Below are positions 1 through 7,256 of a stretch of 62,051 nt of DNA, piece after piece. Under the pieces are notes generated by a model. It did no database searches, was not told where the DNA came from, and worked only from the letters and a program-made list of their open reading frames with translations. A program made the translations under genes and the position numbers. The DNA lies in contig CAMCYS010000008.1 in the NCBI GenBank assembly GCA_945885625.1, positions 1-62,051 on the forward strand, given 5' to 3'. The DNA is from Bifidobacterium breve (GTDB taxonomy: Bacteria; Actinomycetota; Actinomycetes; Nanopelagicales; Nanopelagicaceae). How positions within the stretch are numbered: the stretch's first letter is position 1; each line of letters begins with the position of its first letter.

Positions 1-109
1 GTGACAGAGTTCGATCAGCGACAACCATTTCAGAAATAAATGATTTACGTGATGCGATATTGACAATAGCTCTGCCAACTCCGCCCGCGCCTATAACTAG
101 CGCCTTCAT
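1..109 (-). CDS. Saccharopine dehydrogenase-like oxidoreductase, N-terminal fragment
   Basis: Only the first 36 codons are inside the window; the rest lies beyond base 1. The translation begins MKALVIGAGGVGRAIV, a glycine-rich Rossmann nucleotide-binding loop (GAGGVG, residues 7-12), followed by a beta strand ending in the VVAD acidic residue expected to bind the adenosine ribose. This start resembles the saccharopine dehydrogenase / carboxynorspermidine synthase family. The ATG at 109 is preceded by GAGAGG six bases upstream on the minus strand. Substrate cannot be told from this fragment; other short Rossmann reductases remain possible. Confidence 0.55.
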   Translation of the reverse strand, partial: MKALVIGAGGVGRAIVNIASRKSFISEMVVADRTLS

Positions 110-155
110 TGTTGGCCTCTCATGAGGGAATAACTTCCTTTTCCTTAGAATGGAG

Positions 156-184
156 AGTCTACCCGTTCACTTTATTCATGACAA
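156..184 (-). promoter_or_regulatory. Candidate promoter of the leftmost gene
   Basis: On the minus strand TTGTCA (184-179) is separated by exactly 17 bases from TAGACT (161-156), a plausible -35/-10 pair about 50 bases before the start codon at 109. The match to consensus is moderate and was judged by eye. Confidence 0.3.
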
Positions 185-207
185 GGCATCTTCTTTTTCA
201 TGACAAG
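175..207. repeat. Tandem 11-bp direct repeat, candidate operator
   Basis: TTCATGACAAG occurs at 175-185 and again at 197-207, an offset of 22 bases, about two helical turns. The first copy contains the putative -35 hexamer of the leftmost gene, so a regulator bound to both copies could control it. Binding is inference from spacing only. Confidence 0.35.
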
Positions 208-242
208 ATTAGGCATTGGTTGGAAGTAATTGATAACGATAG

Positions 243-318
243 GTCCCCGTAGCTCAGTGGATAGAGCAACCGCCTCCTAAGCGGTAGGTCGCAGGTTCAA
301 CTCCCGCCGGGGACACCA
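243..318 (+). tRNA. tRNA-Arg (anticodon CCT)
   Basis: The acceptor stem GTCCCCG (243-249) pairs with CGGGGAC (308-314). The anticodon loop CTCCTAA places CCT at 34-36, reading AGG (Arg). The T arm has the usual GTTCAA loop. The discriminator A is at 315 and an encoded CCA at 316-318. Bases 267-316 are repeated exactly at 1313-1362, so this gene appears to have served as an integration site and its 3' half may be element-derived. Confidence 0.93.
267..316. repeat. 50-bp direct repeat, left copy (attL-like, inside tRNA-Arg)
   Basis: This stretch covers the anticodon arm through the T arm and acceptor 3' strand of tRNA-Arg and is identical over 50 bases to 1313-1362. Identity stops one base outside on each side (266 G against 1312 A; 317 C against 1363 T). 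Integrases that use tRNA genes typically leave such 3'-half duplications. Confidence 0.9.
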
Positions 319-361
319 ATAGAAGTTGTTTGATTTCGTTTAGTAAAGGTAAATTCTGAAT

Positions 362-1285
362 ATGACACTCATAGAGCAAGAAGCTACCGAAGCAGATGTT
401 ACGAAAATACTCGATATTGCGAATTCAAATCTTCTTTCACTAAACCCCAATGACATACCTATGGGAGAGATCGAAGGACTTGAGTTTGTTCGAGGTTTTT
501 TTGACCCTGCGATTACTAGATTGACAAAACTACACGTTGAGGATGACTGGCAGAGTTTCATCACTCTCAATCCAGACTCTTCGCGCAAGCGCTTCTATCT
601 AGACATCTACACAAGGCCTGGTGCACAGACTCTCTTGCCATCATTGGATTTAGCATTGGAACTAGCAAGAAAGCACGATCCGGAGTATCGGCTCTGGCTA
701 GGAGTGCAATCCAATGATCTTGCATACAAGAGTCTTCTTGAGGGCCGCAAATTCACAATTCTTCGAAAGTATTGGACTTTAGAGATGAGAATCCCAGTTG
801 AAAATGAGAGCAGAAGTGATTCACTTGGTGTGATTCGAGAATTAGATCTCGACAAAGAAGACGACCTACGTACTTTTCATGAGGTTCACCAAGATGCGTT
901 CAGTCAGCACTTTGGTTTTATGCCGCGGCACTTTGACGAGTGGAGCGAACTTGTGATTCGAGATAAAGACGAGATCAATTTACAGGCCTGGCTTGTTTCG
1001 GTGAATGGGGTTCCCGCCGGCTTTGTGGATTTCAACGATGAGCAACTCCACAATGATTCAGGTTATGTCGCAGGTTTAGGAGTAAGGCAAGCGTTTCAAG
1101 GAAAGGGGCTTGGTGAGGCACTACTTCGCCATGCAATTCAGATCAATAGCGAATTGGGACGTTCGAAACTCTGTCTTAGTGTTGATGCAGGAAATGAAAG
1201 TGGAGCACTTCGGCTCTATGAAAAAGTGGGAATGAAGCCCATCTCCGAGTGGCATCAATACGAGAATCTTAATTGGAGCAAGTGA
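362..1285 (+). CDS. Tandem-domain GNAT acetyltransferase (islet cargo)
   Basis: A 307-residue protein. The C-terminal half carries a clear GNAT acetyl-CoA site: VRQAFQGKGLGEALL, around residues 241-255, contains the Q/R-x-x-G-x-G/A pyrophosphate loop, followed by the GALRLYEKVGM strand-helix typical of the fold. The N-terminal half looks like a second, degenerate GNAT copy, giving the two-domain layout and length known from mycothiol synthase MshD and other actinobacterial tandem GNATs. I do not see enough to assign mycothiol synthesis. It transfers an acetyl group to an unknown amine. It is the only gene between the duplicated tRNA-Arg halves, and codon use hints at transfer. Confidence 0.8.
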   Translation: MTLIEQEATEADVTKILDIANSNLLSLNPNDIPMGEIEGLEFVRGFFDPAITRLTKLHVEDDWQSFITLNPDSSRKRFYLDIYTRPGAQTLLPSLDLALELARKHDPEYRLWLGVQSNDLAYKSLLEGRKFTILRKYWTLEMRIPVENESRSDSLGVIRELDLDKEDDLRTFHEVHQDAFSQHFGFMPRHFDEWSELVIRDKDEINLQAWLVSVNGVPAGFVDFNDEQLHNDSGYVAGLGVRQAFQGKGLGEALLRHAIQINSELGRSKLCLSVDAGNESGALRLYEKVGMKPISEWHQYENLNWSK

Positions 1286-1312
1286 TCCTCTCTCCAACAG
1301 AAGAATTAGAAA

Positions 1313-1362
1313 CAACCGCCTCCTAAGCGGTAGGTCGCAGGTTCAACTCCCGCCGGGGACAC
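1313..1362. repeat. 50-bp direct repeat, right copy (attR-like tRNA-Arg 3' fragment)
   Basis: Exact copy of bases 267-316, lacking the 5' acceptor strand and D arm, so it is not a second tRNA gene. After the shared core it continues CTAG, not CCA. It ends five bases before the purU stop codon at 1368, so the chromosome resumes right at purU. Confidence 0.9.
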
Positions 1363-1367
1363 TAGTT

Positions 1368-2198
1368 TTAAGCAAAAACGACAGTGCGCTTGCCAACTAC
1401 AAAGATTTTATCTTCAGAGTAAAGCTTTACTGCCTTAGCCAGAACGCGACGTTCAATATCGCGACCAATTGCTATTAACTCTTCAGGGGTTGCAATGTGA
1501 GTCACGTGTGCAACATCTTGTTCAATGATTGGGCCTTCATCTAAATCACTAGTAACAAAGTGAGCGCTTGCGCCAATGATTTTTACGCCACGTTCATGTG
1601 CCTGGTGATAAGGCTTAGCGCCTTTGAAGCCGGGCAAGAAGGAATGATGAATGTTAATAATCTTGCCGGGCATGCGATTACAGAAGTCGGCCGAAAGAAT
1701 CTGCATGTAACGGGCAAGAACTACGAAATCAATTTTCAGGAGTTCAATCTGCTTAATGATCTCGGCTTCTTGTTCAGCTTTATCGCCAGGCAAGTACATG
1801 AATTTAATGCCATGAGATTCAACAAGTTGGCGGAGATCTTCGTGATTTGAAATAACTAATGGAATCTCGACTTTTAGTTCGCCTAGTTCATTTAAATAGA
1901 GTAGATCGCGCAAGCAGTGGCTCTCTTTGGTAACCATAACCAGTGCGCGCGGGCGCTCTGAAGTTGGACGAATGTGAAGAGCAGGGTGGTATTTAGCTAA
2001 CCCTTCGCTAAGTGACTTTTCGGCTGCGGCTTGACCTTGTGAAGTCTCGAAGCGAGTGCGCATAACAAAGGTATTTGTTGCCGGATCTGTGAATTGCTGA
2101 TTCTCAATAATGTTTCCGCCACAGGCTAAAACTGCCGAAGTCATCGCGTGAACGATTCCTGGTTGGTCAGCACATTGTAGGGAAGCAATTAAATCCAT
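1368..2198 (-). CDS. purU: Formyltetrahydrofolate deformylase
   Basis: PurU hydrolyses 10-formyl-THF to THF and formate, supplying formate and balancing one-carbon pools. From the ATG at 2198 the product is 276 residues, close to the usual 280. An N-terminal ACT domain (about 1-80, DQPGIVHAM) precedes a formyl transferase domain with NIHHSFLPGFKGAKPY (about 182-197), holding the catalytic Asn and His, and SDLDEGP (about 217-223) with the catalytic Asp. A longer in-frame start at 2273 would add 25 residues unlike the family and overlap the upstream gene, so I prefer 2198. It lies 19 bases after the MMPL gene and is probably cotranscribed. Confidence 0.93.
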   Translation of the reverse strand: MDLIASLQCADQPGIVHAMTSAVLACGGNIIENQQFTDPATNTFVMRTRFETSQGQAAAEKSLSEGLAKYHPALHIRPTSERPRALVMVTKESHCLRDLLYLNELGELKVEIPLVISNHEDLRQLVESHGIKFMYLPGDKAEQEAEIIKQIELLKIDFVVLARYMQILSADFCNRMPGKIINIHHSFLPGFKGAKPYHQAHERGVKIIGASAHFVTSDLDEGPIIEQDVAHVTHIATPEELIAIGRDIERRVLAKAVKLYSEDKIFVVGKRTVVFA

Positions 2199-2217
2199 AG
2201 CGAAAGGGTACGCGAAC

Positions 2218-4320
2218 TTAGTGCTTAAGCGTAAATCGCTGCATTGCCTTAGGCGCCCACCAGTTACGTTCACCTAATAGACGCATCAAAGCTGGAACAA
2301 GTAAGGCACGAATCAAGGTGGCATCGAGAACCACTGCGAATGCAACTCCAAAGCCCATCATCTTTATCGAAGTCACACCACTTGTCACGAACGCTGCGAA
2401 AACCACTGCCAGAAGAACTGCTGCAGCGGTGATGATTCGTGCTGATCGTTGTAGTCCAGTTGCCACCGATTCAATATTCGATTTACCAAGCAAATGCTCT
2501 TCGCGAATGCGTGAAAGCAAGAAGAGTTCGTAGTCCATTGATAATCCAAAGACCACTACAAAAATCAGAATAACAATTGAGGTATCAAGGGATCCAGTCA
2601 CCGTGAATGAACCTACTAACCACTGCAAGTTGCCGCCTACGAAAATCCAAGTCATTACACCCATAGTTGCCGCAAGTGACATTACGTTTAGCAGCACTGC
2701 TTTGATCGGCAAAATTATTGAACCGGTAAATACAAAGAGCAGAATCAAAACGCTAATTGCAATCCAGCCCAGAGCTAGTGGCAGCGTATCTGCAATTCCA
2801 TCTTGAGTATCTGTGTAATCAGCTGCTACTCCACCGATTAGTGTTCCTGATGGTGCCGGTAAATCACGGAGATCATGGATCAACTGTTGTGCCTCTGGTG
2901 ATCGTGGCAACATCGATTCATAAGCTGTGATTCGAATATCGTTCCCGATAGTTTGCGGCTCAGCCACGGTAACTATTCCGGAGACTTTCTTAACTTCTTC
3001 GAGGTAACTTGAAATTTGATTCTCTCTACCGGCGCCATCCAAAACGATTATTTCAATGGTGGCAATATTGCTTTCAAAACGAGATTCTTGAATTGCGGTC
3101 GCTACTGCAGCGGGGTTGCTTGCTGGCAAAATTCTGGAGTCACCTTGCGAGAAGGCAATATCTTTAATTGGTGCAGTAAGAATTCCCAGAATTATTAACG
3201 AAAGTAGAACTACTGCGACTGGACGCTTCATTACCAAACGAGCAGTTTGAGCCCAGCGTCCCTCATCCTTATGTTCAATAGCTGATTTACGAACGACACC
3301 TTTATTAACTCTTGATCCGAGCATGGCCAGAATTGGCGGCAGACCGAATAAAGCACCAGCAACTGCGATAGCTACAACTGATACACCGGCATAGCCAAAT
3401 GATTTAAGGAAAGGTAGCGGGAAGAAGGTAAGTGAAAGGAGAGTAACTAGAACGGTTAATCCCGAGTAGAAAACTGTTTTTCCAGCGCTGGCCATGGTGT
3501 CAACAATTGAATCTTCAACGTTCTTGCCGCGATGTAGTTCTTCGCGGAAGCGGTTAACAATTAATAATGCGTAATCGATTCCCAGACCTAGTCCCATTCC
3601 AGTAGTTAGGTTCAGGGCGTAGACACTGACACTTGTTACTAATGAGATTAGATAAAGAAGAAAGAAAGCACCCAGAATGGCTGATACGCCGACAATTAGT
3701 GGCATCGCAGAAGCTGCCATAGCCCCAAACACCATAACCAACAAAATAAAAGTTAGTGGAATCGATATTGCTTCAGCGATCTTCAAATCGTCTGCAATCT
3801 TTTTGTTAATCGCATTTCCTACAACTCCGACGCCGCCTGAGTAAATAGTTAAGCCATCGCGCTCTCCATCAAAATTCTTTTGGAAGTAGGCACCCATTTC
3901 TTGGCTTTCAGGTGTAAATGCTTCACCGCCACCGTAAATCAAAATATATGCGGCCTTACCATCAGTTGCAGCAAGTGTTTTTTCGCCGCCAGAATTCCAA
4001 TAAGAAACTACTTTTGTCACACCTGGCGCTTTTGCCATCTCTGCCTCCAGCCCTTGAGCTTTCGCAGCAACTGCTGGATCAGTGATTAGAAGATTGCCGG
4101 AATCGACAACCACAACCACATTAGGGTCGGCGACATTTAGGTTTTTGTTTAGGTAGTTATAAACCTGATATGAGTCGCTTTTTGGGTTTGAGTAACCACC
4201 TGAATCAAGGCGACTGAAAATCATCGTTCCAATGGTGCCAGCTGTCAGAACGCTAACGATAAACATAATGACCATTGCCTTACGGCGGCGAACGATGAAG
4301 TGACCAAGTTTTTCAAACAT
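2218..4320 (-). CDS. MMPL-family RND transporter
   Basis: A 700-residue inner-membrane protein with the duplicated RND layout: one transmembrane helix near residues 15-35, a long periplasmic-side loop, five helices (about 180-345), then the same pattern again. Both halves carry the MMPL signature, GLGIDYALLIVNRFREE (about 244-260) and GLSMDYELFLLSRIREE (about 592-608); the Asp-Tyr pairs are the proton-relay residues of the family. Mycobacterial MmpL proteins export lipids; the substrate here cannot be deduced. No MmpS-like partner is present. It heads a likely operon with purU. Confidence 0.9.
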   Translation of the reverse strand: MFEKLGHFIVRRRKAMVIMFIVSVLTAGTIGTMIFSRLDSGGYSNPKSDSYQVYNYLNKNLNVADPNVVVVVDSGNLLITDPAVAAKAQGLEAEMAKAPGVTKVVSYWNSGGEKTLAATDGKAAYILIYGGGEAFTPESQEMGAYFQKNFDGERDGLTIYSGGVGVVGNAINKKIADDLKIAEAISIPLTFILLVMVFGAMAASAMPLIVGVSAILGAFFLLYLISLVTSVSVYALNLTTGMGLGLGIDYALLIVNRFREELHRGKNVEDSIVDTMASAGKTVFYSGLTVLVTLLSLTFFPLPFLKSFGYAGVSVVAIAVAGALFGLPPILAMLGSRVNKGVVRKSAIEHKDEGRWAQTARLVMKRPVAVVLLSLIILGILTAPIKDIAFSQGDSRILPASNPAAVATAIQESRFESNIATIEIIVLDGAGRENQISSYLEEVKKVSGIVTVAEPQTIGNDIRITAYESMLPRSPEAQQLIHDLRDLPAPSGTLIGGVAADYTDTQDGIADTLPLALGWIAISVLILLFVFTGSIILPIKAVLLNVMSLAATMGVMTWIFVGGNLQWLVGSFTVTGSLDTSIVILIFVVVFGLSMDYELFLLSRIREEHLLGKSNIESVATGLQRSARIITAAAVLLAVVFAAFVTSGVTSIKMMGFGVAFAVVLDATLIRALLVPALMRLLGERNWWAPKAMQRFTLKH

Positions 4321-4356
4321 GTGCGAACTCTACCGAAAGGACTAGACTGCCCAATT

Positions 4357-4473
4357 ATGAGTGAGCTGTTTCCTAAGGTGACTTCAGATGAGATTGATCA
4401 CGAGCAATCAATTGAAGATGCCAAACGCGATGCCGAAATTGCTGGCGATAAGCCGCCACATCACGACGAATAA
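4357..4473 (+). CDS. Small acidic protein of 38 residues, unknown function
   Basis: An ATG-to-TAA frame encoding a very hydrophilic peptide, MSELFPKVTSDEID at the start and KPPHHDE at the end, rich in Asp, Glu and charged residues. It fills the gap between the divergent MMPL start (4320) and the convergent FmdB-like gene, the only room left for a gene there. No strong ribosome-binding site is seen (CCAATT precedes the ATG). Not recognised; coding status is uncertain. Confidence 0.45.
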   Translation: MSELFPKVTSDEIDHEQSIEDAKRDAEIAGDKPPHHDE

Positions 4474-4484
4474 ATACTTTTAAA

Positions 4485-4733
4485 CTATTCAGACTTTGCA
4501 GTCGGTGGCGCTGGAGCCGGAGTTGGTGCGGCTGCCGGAACTGATGCGGTAGAACTTTTTGCCGAATCAGTCTTATAGAAACCTGAGCCCTTAAAAACTA
4601 CGCCGACTGCGGAATAAACTTTCTTAATTTCGCCCTGACATTCCGGGCACTGTGTTAACGAGTCTTCGGTAAATGATTGAAAGGCTTCGAATTCATGGTT
4701 ACATGCGGTGCAGGCATATTGATATGTTGGCAT
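4485..4733 (-). CDS. FmdB-family zinc-ribbon protein
   Basis: An 82-residue protein starting MPTYQYACTACNHEFE, the standard FmdB / CxxC_CxxC_SSSS opening. Cys pairs CTAC (8-11) and CPEC build one zinc ribbon, followed by the family GVVFKGSGFYKTD segment and a low-complexity Ala/Pro tail. A 96-residue version starting at 4775 is possible but MPTYQYAC is the conserved start. Its role is regulatory or unknown in most bacteria. In many actinobacteria it sits near 5-FTHF cyclo-ligase or mscL; here about 3.7 kb separates it from the cyclo-ligase gene. Confidence 0.88.
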   Translation of the reverse strand: MPTYQYACTACNHEFEAFQSFTEDSLTQCPECQGEIKKVYSAVGVVFKGSGFYKTDSAKSSTASVPAAAPTPAPAPPTAKSE

Positions 4734-4846
4734 TCGATTCCTTTCTAACGAGTAAATTCTAAAATTCAAGCCCATTGGCTAGTAGAGGGAAGTCTAAAGA
4801 AGTGAGACGATTGAGGCTAATCGGCGCGGGACAGAAGGGCTAAATC

Positions 4847-5380
4847 ATGAAGTTAAAGCAGTTTGTTGGCGTTCTTGCGATGCTAATTATGATGGCAATT
4901 CCCGTAGCTAACGCTAATGAACTAGTCACTGCCGATCCAGCGAGCGGTTCTACAGTATTGGTTTCACCTAGCGCTGTAACAATTACAACTTCACTGCCAC
5001 TTATGGCTGATGGAAATAGTGTTGAAGTTACAGATCCATCAGGCAATCGAGTCGATGATGGCACTTTAGCTATTGCCGATACTGAAGCAGTAGTTGGCTT
5101 AATTCCACTAACTGTCGGTGGGTATTACACCGTTGCTTACACCTTGCTCGCTGAAAATGAAATACCACTTACTGGAAATTATCGATTTAACTTTATTGCA
5201 CCTGATTTAATCTCATCAGAATCGCCAACTCCCATTGCGGTAGAGGTAACTGAGAGTGCGCAGCCAAGTGCCGGCAGTAGCAAAGGAACAGATTTCTTAG
5301 TAATCATGTTATTGGTGCTCTCTTTCTTCGTATTAGTAGGATTAGGAATGTACGCGCGGAAAATCTTTAACGAACGATGA
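4847..5380 (+). CDS. CopC-like secreted / membrane-anchored domain protein
   Basis: A 177-residue protein with a signal peptide (1-23, ending AIPVANA), a CopC-type beta-sandwich (ADPASGSTV at the start, GYYTVAYTLLAENEIPLTG near residues 86-104) and a C-terminal membrane helix (about 148-170). CopC domains usually bind copper through an N-terminal His and further His or Met residues. The mature part here contains no histidine and no cysteine, so ordinary Cu(II) binding is unlikely. Its stop overlaps the start of the CopD-CtaG fusion by four bases (ATGA), indicating translational coupling and a shared job in the envelope. Confidence 0.85.
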   Translation: MKLKQFVGVLAMLIMMAIPVANANELVTADPASGSTVLVSPSAVTITTSLPLMADGNSVEVTDPSGNRVDDGTLAIADTEAVVGLIPLTVGGYYTVAYTLLAENEIPLTGNYRFNFIAPDLISSESPTPIAVEVTESAQPSAGSSKGTDFLVIMLLVLSFFVLVGLGMYARKIFNER

Positions 5381-7242
5381 ATCAATCGCTGATCAGTGGT
5401 TTACTAACGTTTTTTAAATTCACTTCAATAACTTCTAGTTTTTTACTGGTCGGCGCCCTCCTGGCAATTACTTTCCTGACTCTTGATATAAACGGAAAAG
5501 TGGCTCAAACAAATTTCCAGTTAAGAAAACTTGCGGCAATCTCAAGTTTGATTTGGATGTTCTCTAATCTCACTTTTATCATCTTAACCTTGGCAAATAT
5601 TCTAAATTCCAGTATCTCCGATGTATTACAGTCAAATATTTTGCGCTCATTCTTAACCCAAGTCCCACTAGGTCAATATCTATTTGCCCAGCTCTTGCTT
5701 TCCATATTAATTACAATAATCATTCCTCGATTTAACTCAATCGGCACAGGCACATTCTTACTGCTGGCCACTTTGCTGGCGATCGTAGTTCCAGTTTTTC
5801 AAAGTCACTCAGCATCAAGCGGCTCGCACTTAATGGCCATTGGTTCGCTCGCGATACATGTAATTGCCCTTGCCTTATGGGTCGGAGGCGTATTCGCTTT
5901 GGCATTTCTAGCCCCTGATACCAGGGCTGTAGCTGTGCCGAGGTTTAGTGTTCTAGCCCTTTGGGCCGCAATCGCAGTTGTAGTTAGTGGCAGCGTGAAT
6001 GCTTTTATCCGCCTTAACTTCAAAGAAGCATGGAGCAGCAATTACGCTTACTTAGTTTTAGCTAAAGTCTTGCTTACAGCGGGCTTGATTGCGATTGGTT
6101 ACTTACATCGTAAGAATCTAAAGAATTTAGCTGAAATCAAAGGTTCCAGATTTATCAAATTAGTTTTAGCTGAAGTTGTCATTATGGTTTTCACTCTGGT
6201 GATTGGTTCACGGCTTGCTTCGAGTCAGCCACCAGAGCGCGAATCTGGTTTAGCCGTCGACCGTGCGCTATCAATAGTCGGTATCAAAACACCACAACCA
6301 CCAACTCTTTCACGCATACTCTTTGGTTACGAACCAGATGCGCTAATGATTGGATTACTAGTCATCGCAGTTGCGCTCTATATAAAAGGCGTAATGGTTT
6401 TAACTAAGCGTGGCGATAAGTGGCCAGTTGGTCGCACTATTTCTTTCGCAATCGGAATCAGCACGATTGATTTTGCGACTAGCGGTGGTTTGGGCTTATA
6501 CGCACATTTCAGTTTCTCGTGGCACATGATTGCGCACATGACCCTTGGAATGATTGCCCCGATCGCGATTGTTTTGAGTGCGCCGATTACCTTGGCGCTT
6601 CGCACTTTGCCGCAGGGTAGAAACTCCGAAGAGCGCGGCGTGCGCGGCACATTACTCTCAGCGTTGCATTCGCGATATTCATCAATAATTGTTAATCCAG
6701 TCGGTGCCCTAGTTATTTTTGATGGTTCACTCTTTTTGCTCTATTTCACCTCGCTATTTGGCACCTTAATGAATACCCATGCCGGCCACTTAGTTATGAA
6801 CATTCATTTCCTATTAGCGGGCTTTCTCTTCTTTCATGTAATCATCGGAGTTGATCCAAATCCAAAGCGGCCACCATTTCTGGTGCGCATTGTGACGTTA
6901 TTGGCCGCGATGAGTATTCATGCATTTTTCTCGGTCGCGCTAATGTCATCTTCAACTTTGATTGATTCAGGTTACTTCGCAGCTCTCCAAGTGCCATGGG
7001 TGAGCGATCTATTGGCAGATCAAAATAAGGGAGGCGCTATTGGATGGGCGATGGGCGAAATTCCTATTTTGATCGCACTTGTTGCGACTTTCATTATGTG
7101 GACTCGTGACGATGCGCGTGAAGCTCGCCGAATTGATCGCTCAGTGGAACGAATGGCGGCCATGGGTCAGCCAGACGAGTTGGCTCAATATAATAAGTAC
7201 CTACAAGAACTTGCTGATCGCGAACGTCGGTCTGGCAAATAA
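5377..7242 (+). CDS. CopD / CtaG (caa3) fusion membrane protein
   Basis: A 621-residue polytopic membrane protein. The first half is a CopD copper-transport domain (IHVIALALWVGGVFALAFL near residues 160-178), the second half a cytochrome c oxidase caa3-type assembly factor CtaG domain (HFSFSWHMIAHMTLGMIAP near 369-387, with the conserved His residues). This fusion is common in actinobacteria and is thought to deliver copper across the membrane to the Cu centre of terminal oxidase. It is coupled to the CopC-like gene by a four-base overlap and followed after 14 bases by an acyl-CoA dehydrogenase, which may be cotranscribed. No oxidase subunit genes are in this window; a SURF1-like assembly gene is at 42.3 kb. 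Confidence 0.9.
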   Translation: MNQSLISGLLTFFKFTSITSSFLLVGALLAITFLTLDINGKVAQTNFQLRKLAAISSLIWMFSNLTFIILTLANILNSSISDVLQSNILRSFLTQVPLGQYLFAQLLLSILITIIIPRFNSIGTGTFLLLATLLAIVVPVFQSHSASSGSHLMAIGSLAIHVIALALWVGGVFALAFLAPDTRAVAVPRFSVLALWAAIAVVVSGSVNAFIRLNFKEAWSSNYAYLVLAKVLLTAGLIAIGYLHRKNLKNLAEIKGSRFIKLVLAEVVIMVFTLVIGSRLASSQPPERESGLAVDRALSIVGIKTPQPPTLSRILFGYEPDALMIGLLVIAVALYIKGVMVLTKRGDKWPVGRTISFAIGISTIDFATSGGLGLYAHFSFSWHMIAHMTLGMIAPIAIVLSAPITLALRTLPQGRNSEERGVRGTLLSALHSRYSSIIVNPVGALVIFDGSLFLLYFTSLFGTLMNTHAGHLVMNIHFLLAGFLFFHVIIGVDPNPKRPPFLVRIVTLLAAMSIHAFFSVALMSSSTLIDSGYFAALQVPWVSDLLADQNKGGAIGWAMGEIPILIALVATFIMWTRDDAREARRIDRSVERMAAMGQPDELAQYNKYLQELADRERRSGK

Positions 7243-7256
7243 GTGATGGAGTAACA

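Larger units (their letters stand above)
317..1362. mobile_element. Minimal tRNA-Arg-targeted genomic islet (one cargo gene, no integrase)
   Basis: The unit between the two 50-base tRNA copies is about 1,046 bases and holds a single complete gene, an acetyltransferase at 362-1285. No integrase, excisionase or transposase is visible inside it. The simplest reading is an integrated element, or the remnant of a larger one, that used the tRNA 3' half as its crossover core. The cargo gene uses AGA/AGG for 6 of 19 arginines, more than I see in nearby core genes, which agrees with foreign origin. Mobility today would need an integrase supplied from elsewhere. Confidence 0.65.

Noticed and set aside
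362..1285. Calling the islet gene mycothiol synthase mshD
   Set aside because: Length and the two-domain plan fit, but I see no residues specific to MshD and the gene is in an islet, so only a general GNAT call is supported.
1313..1362. A second tRNA-Arg gene
   Set aside because: Only the 3' half is present; the 5' acceptor strand and D arm are missing, so it is a repeat from integration.
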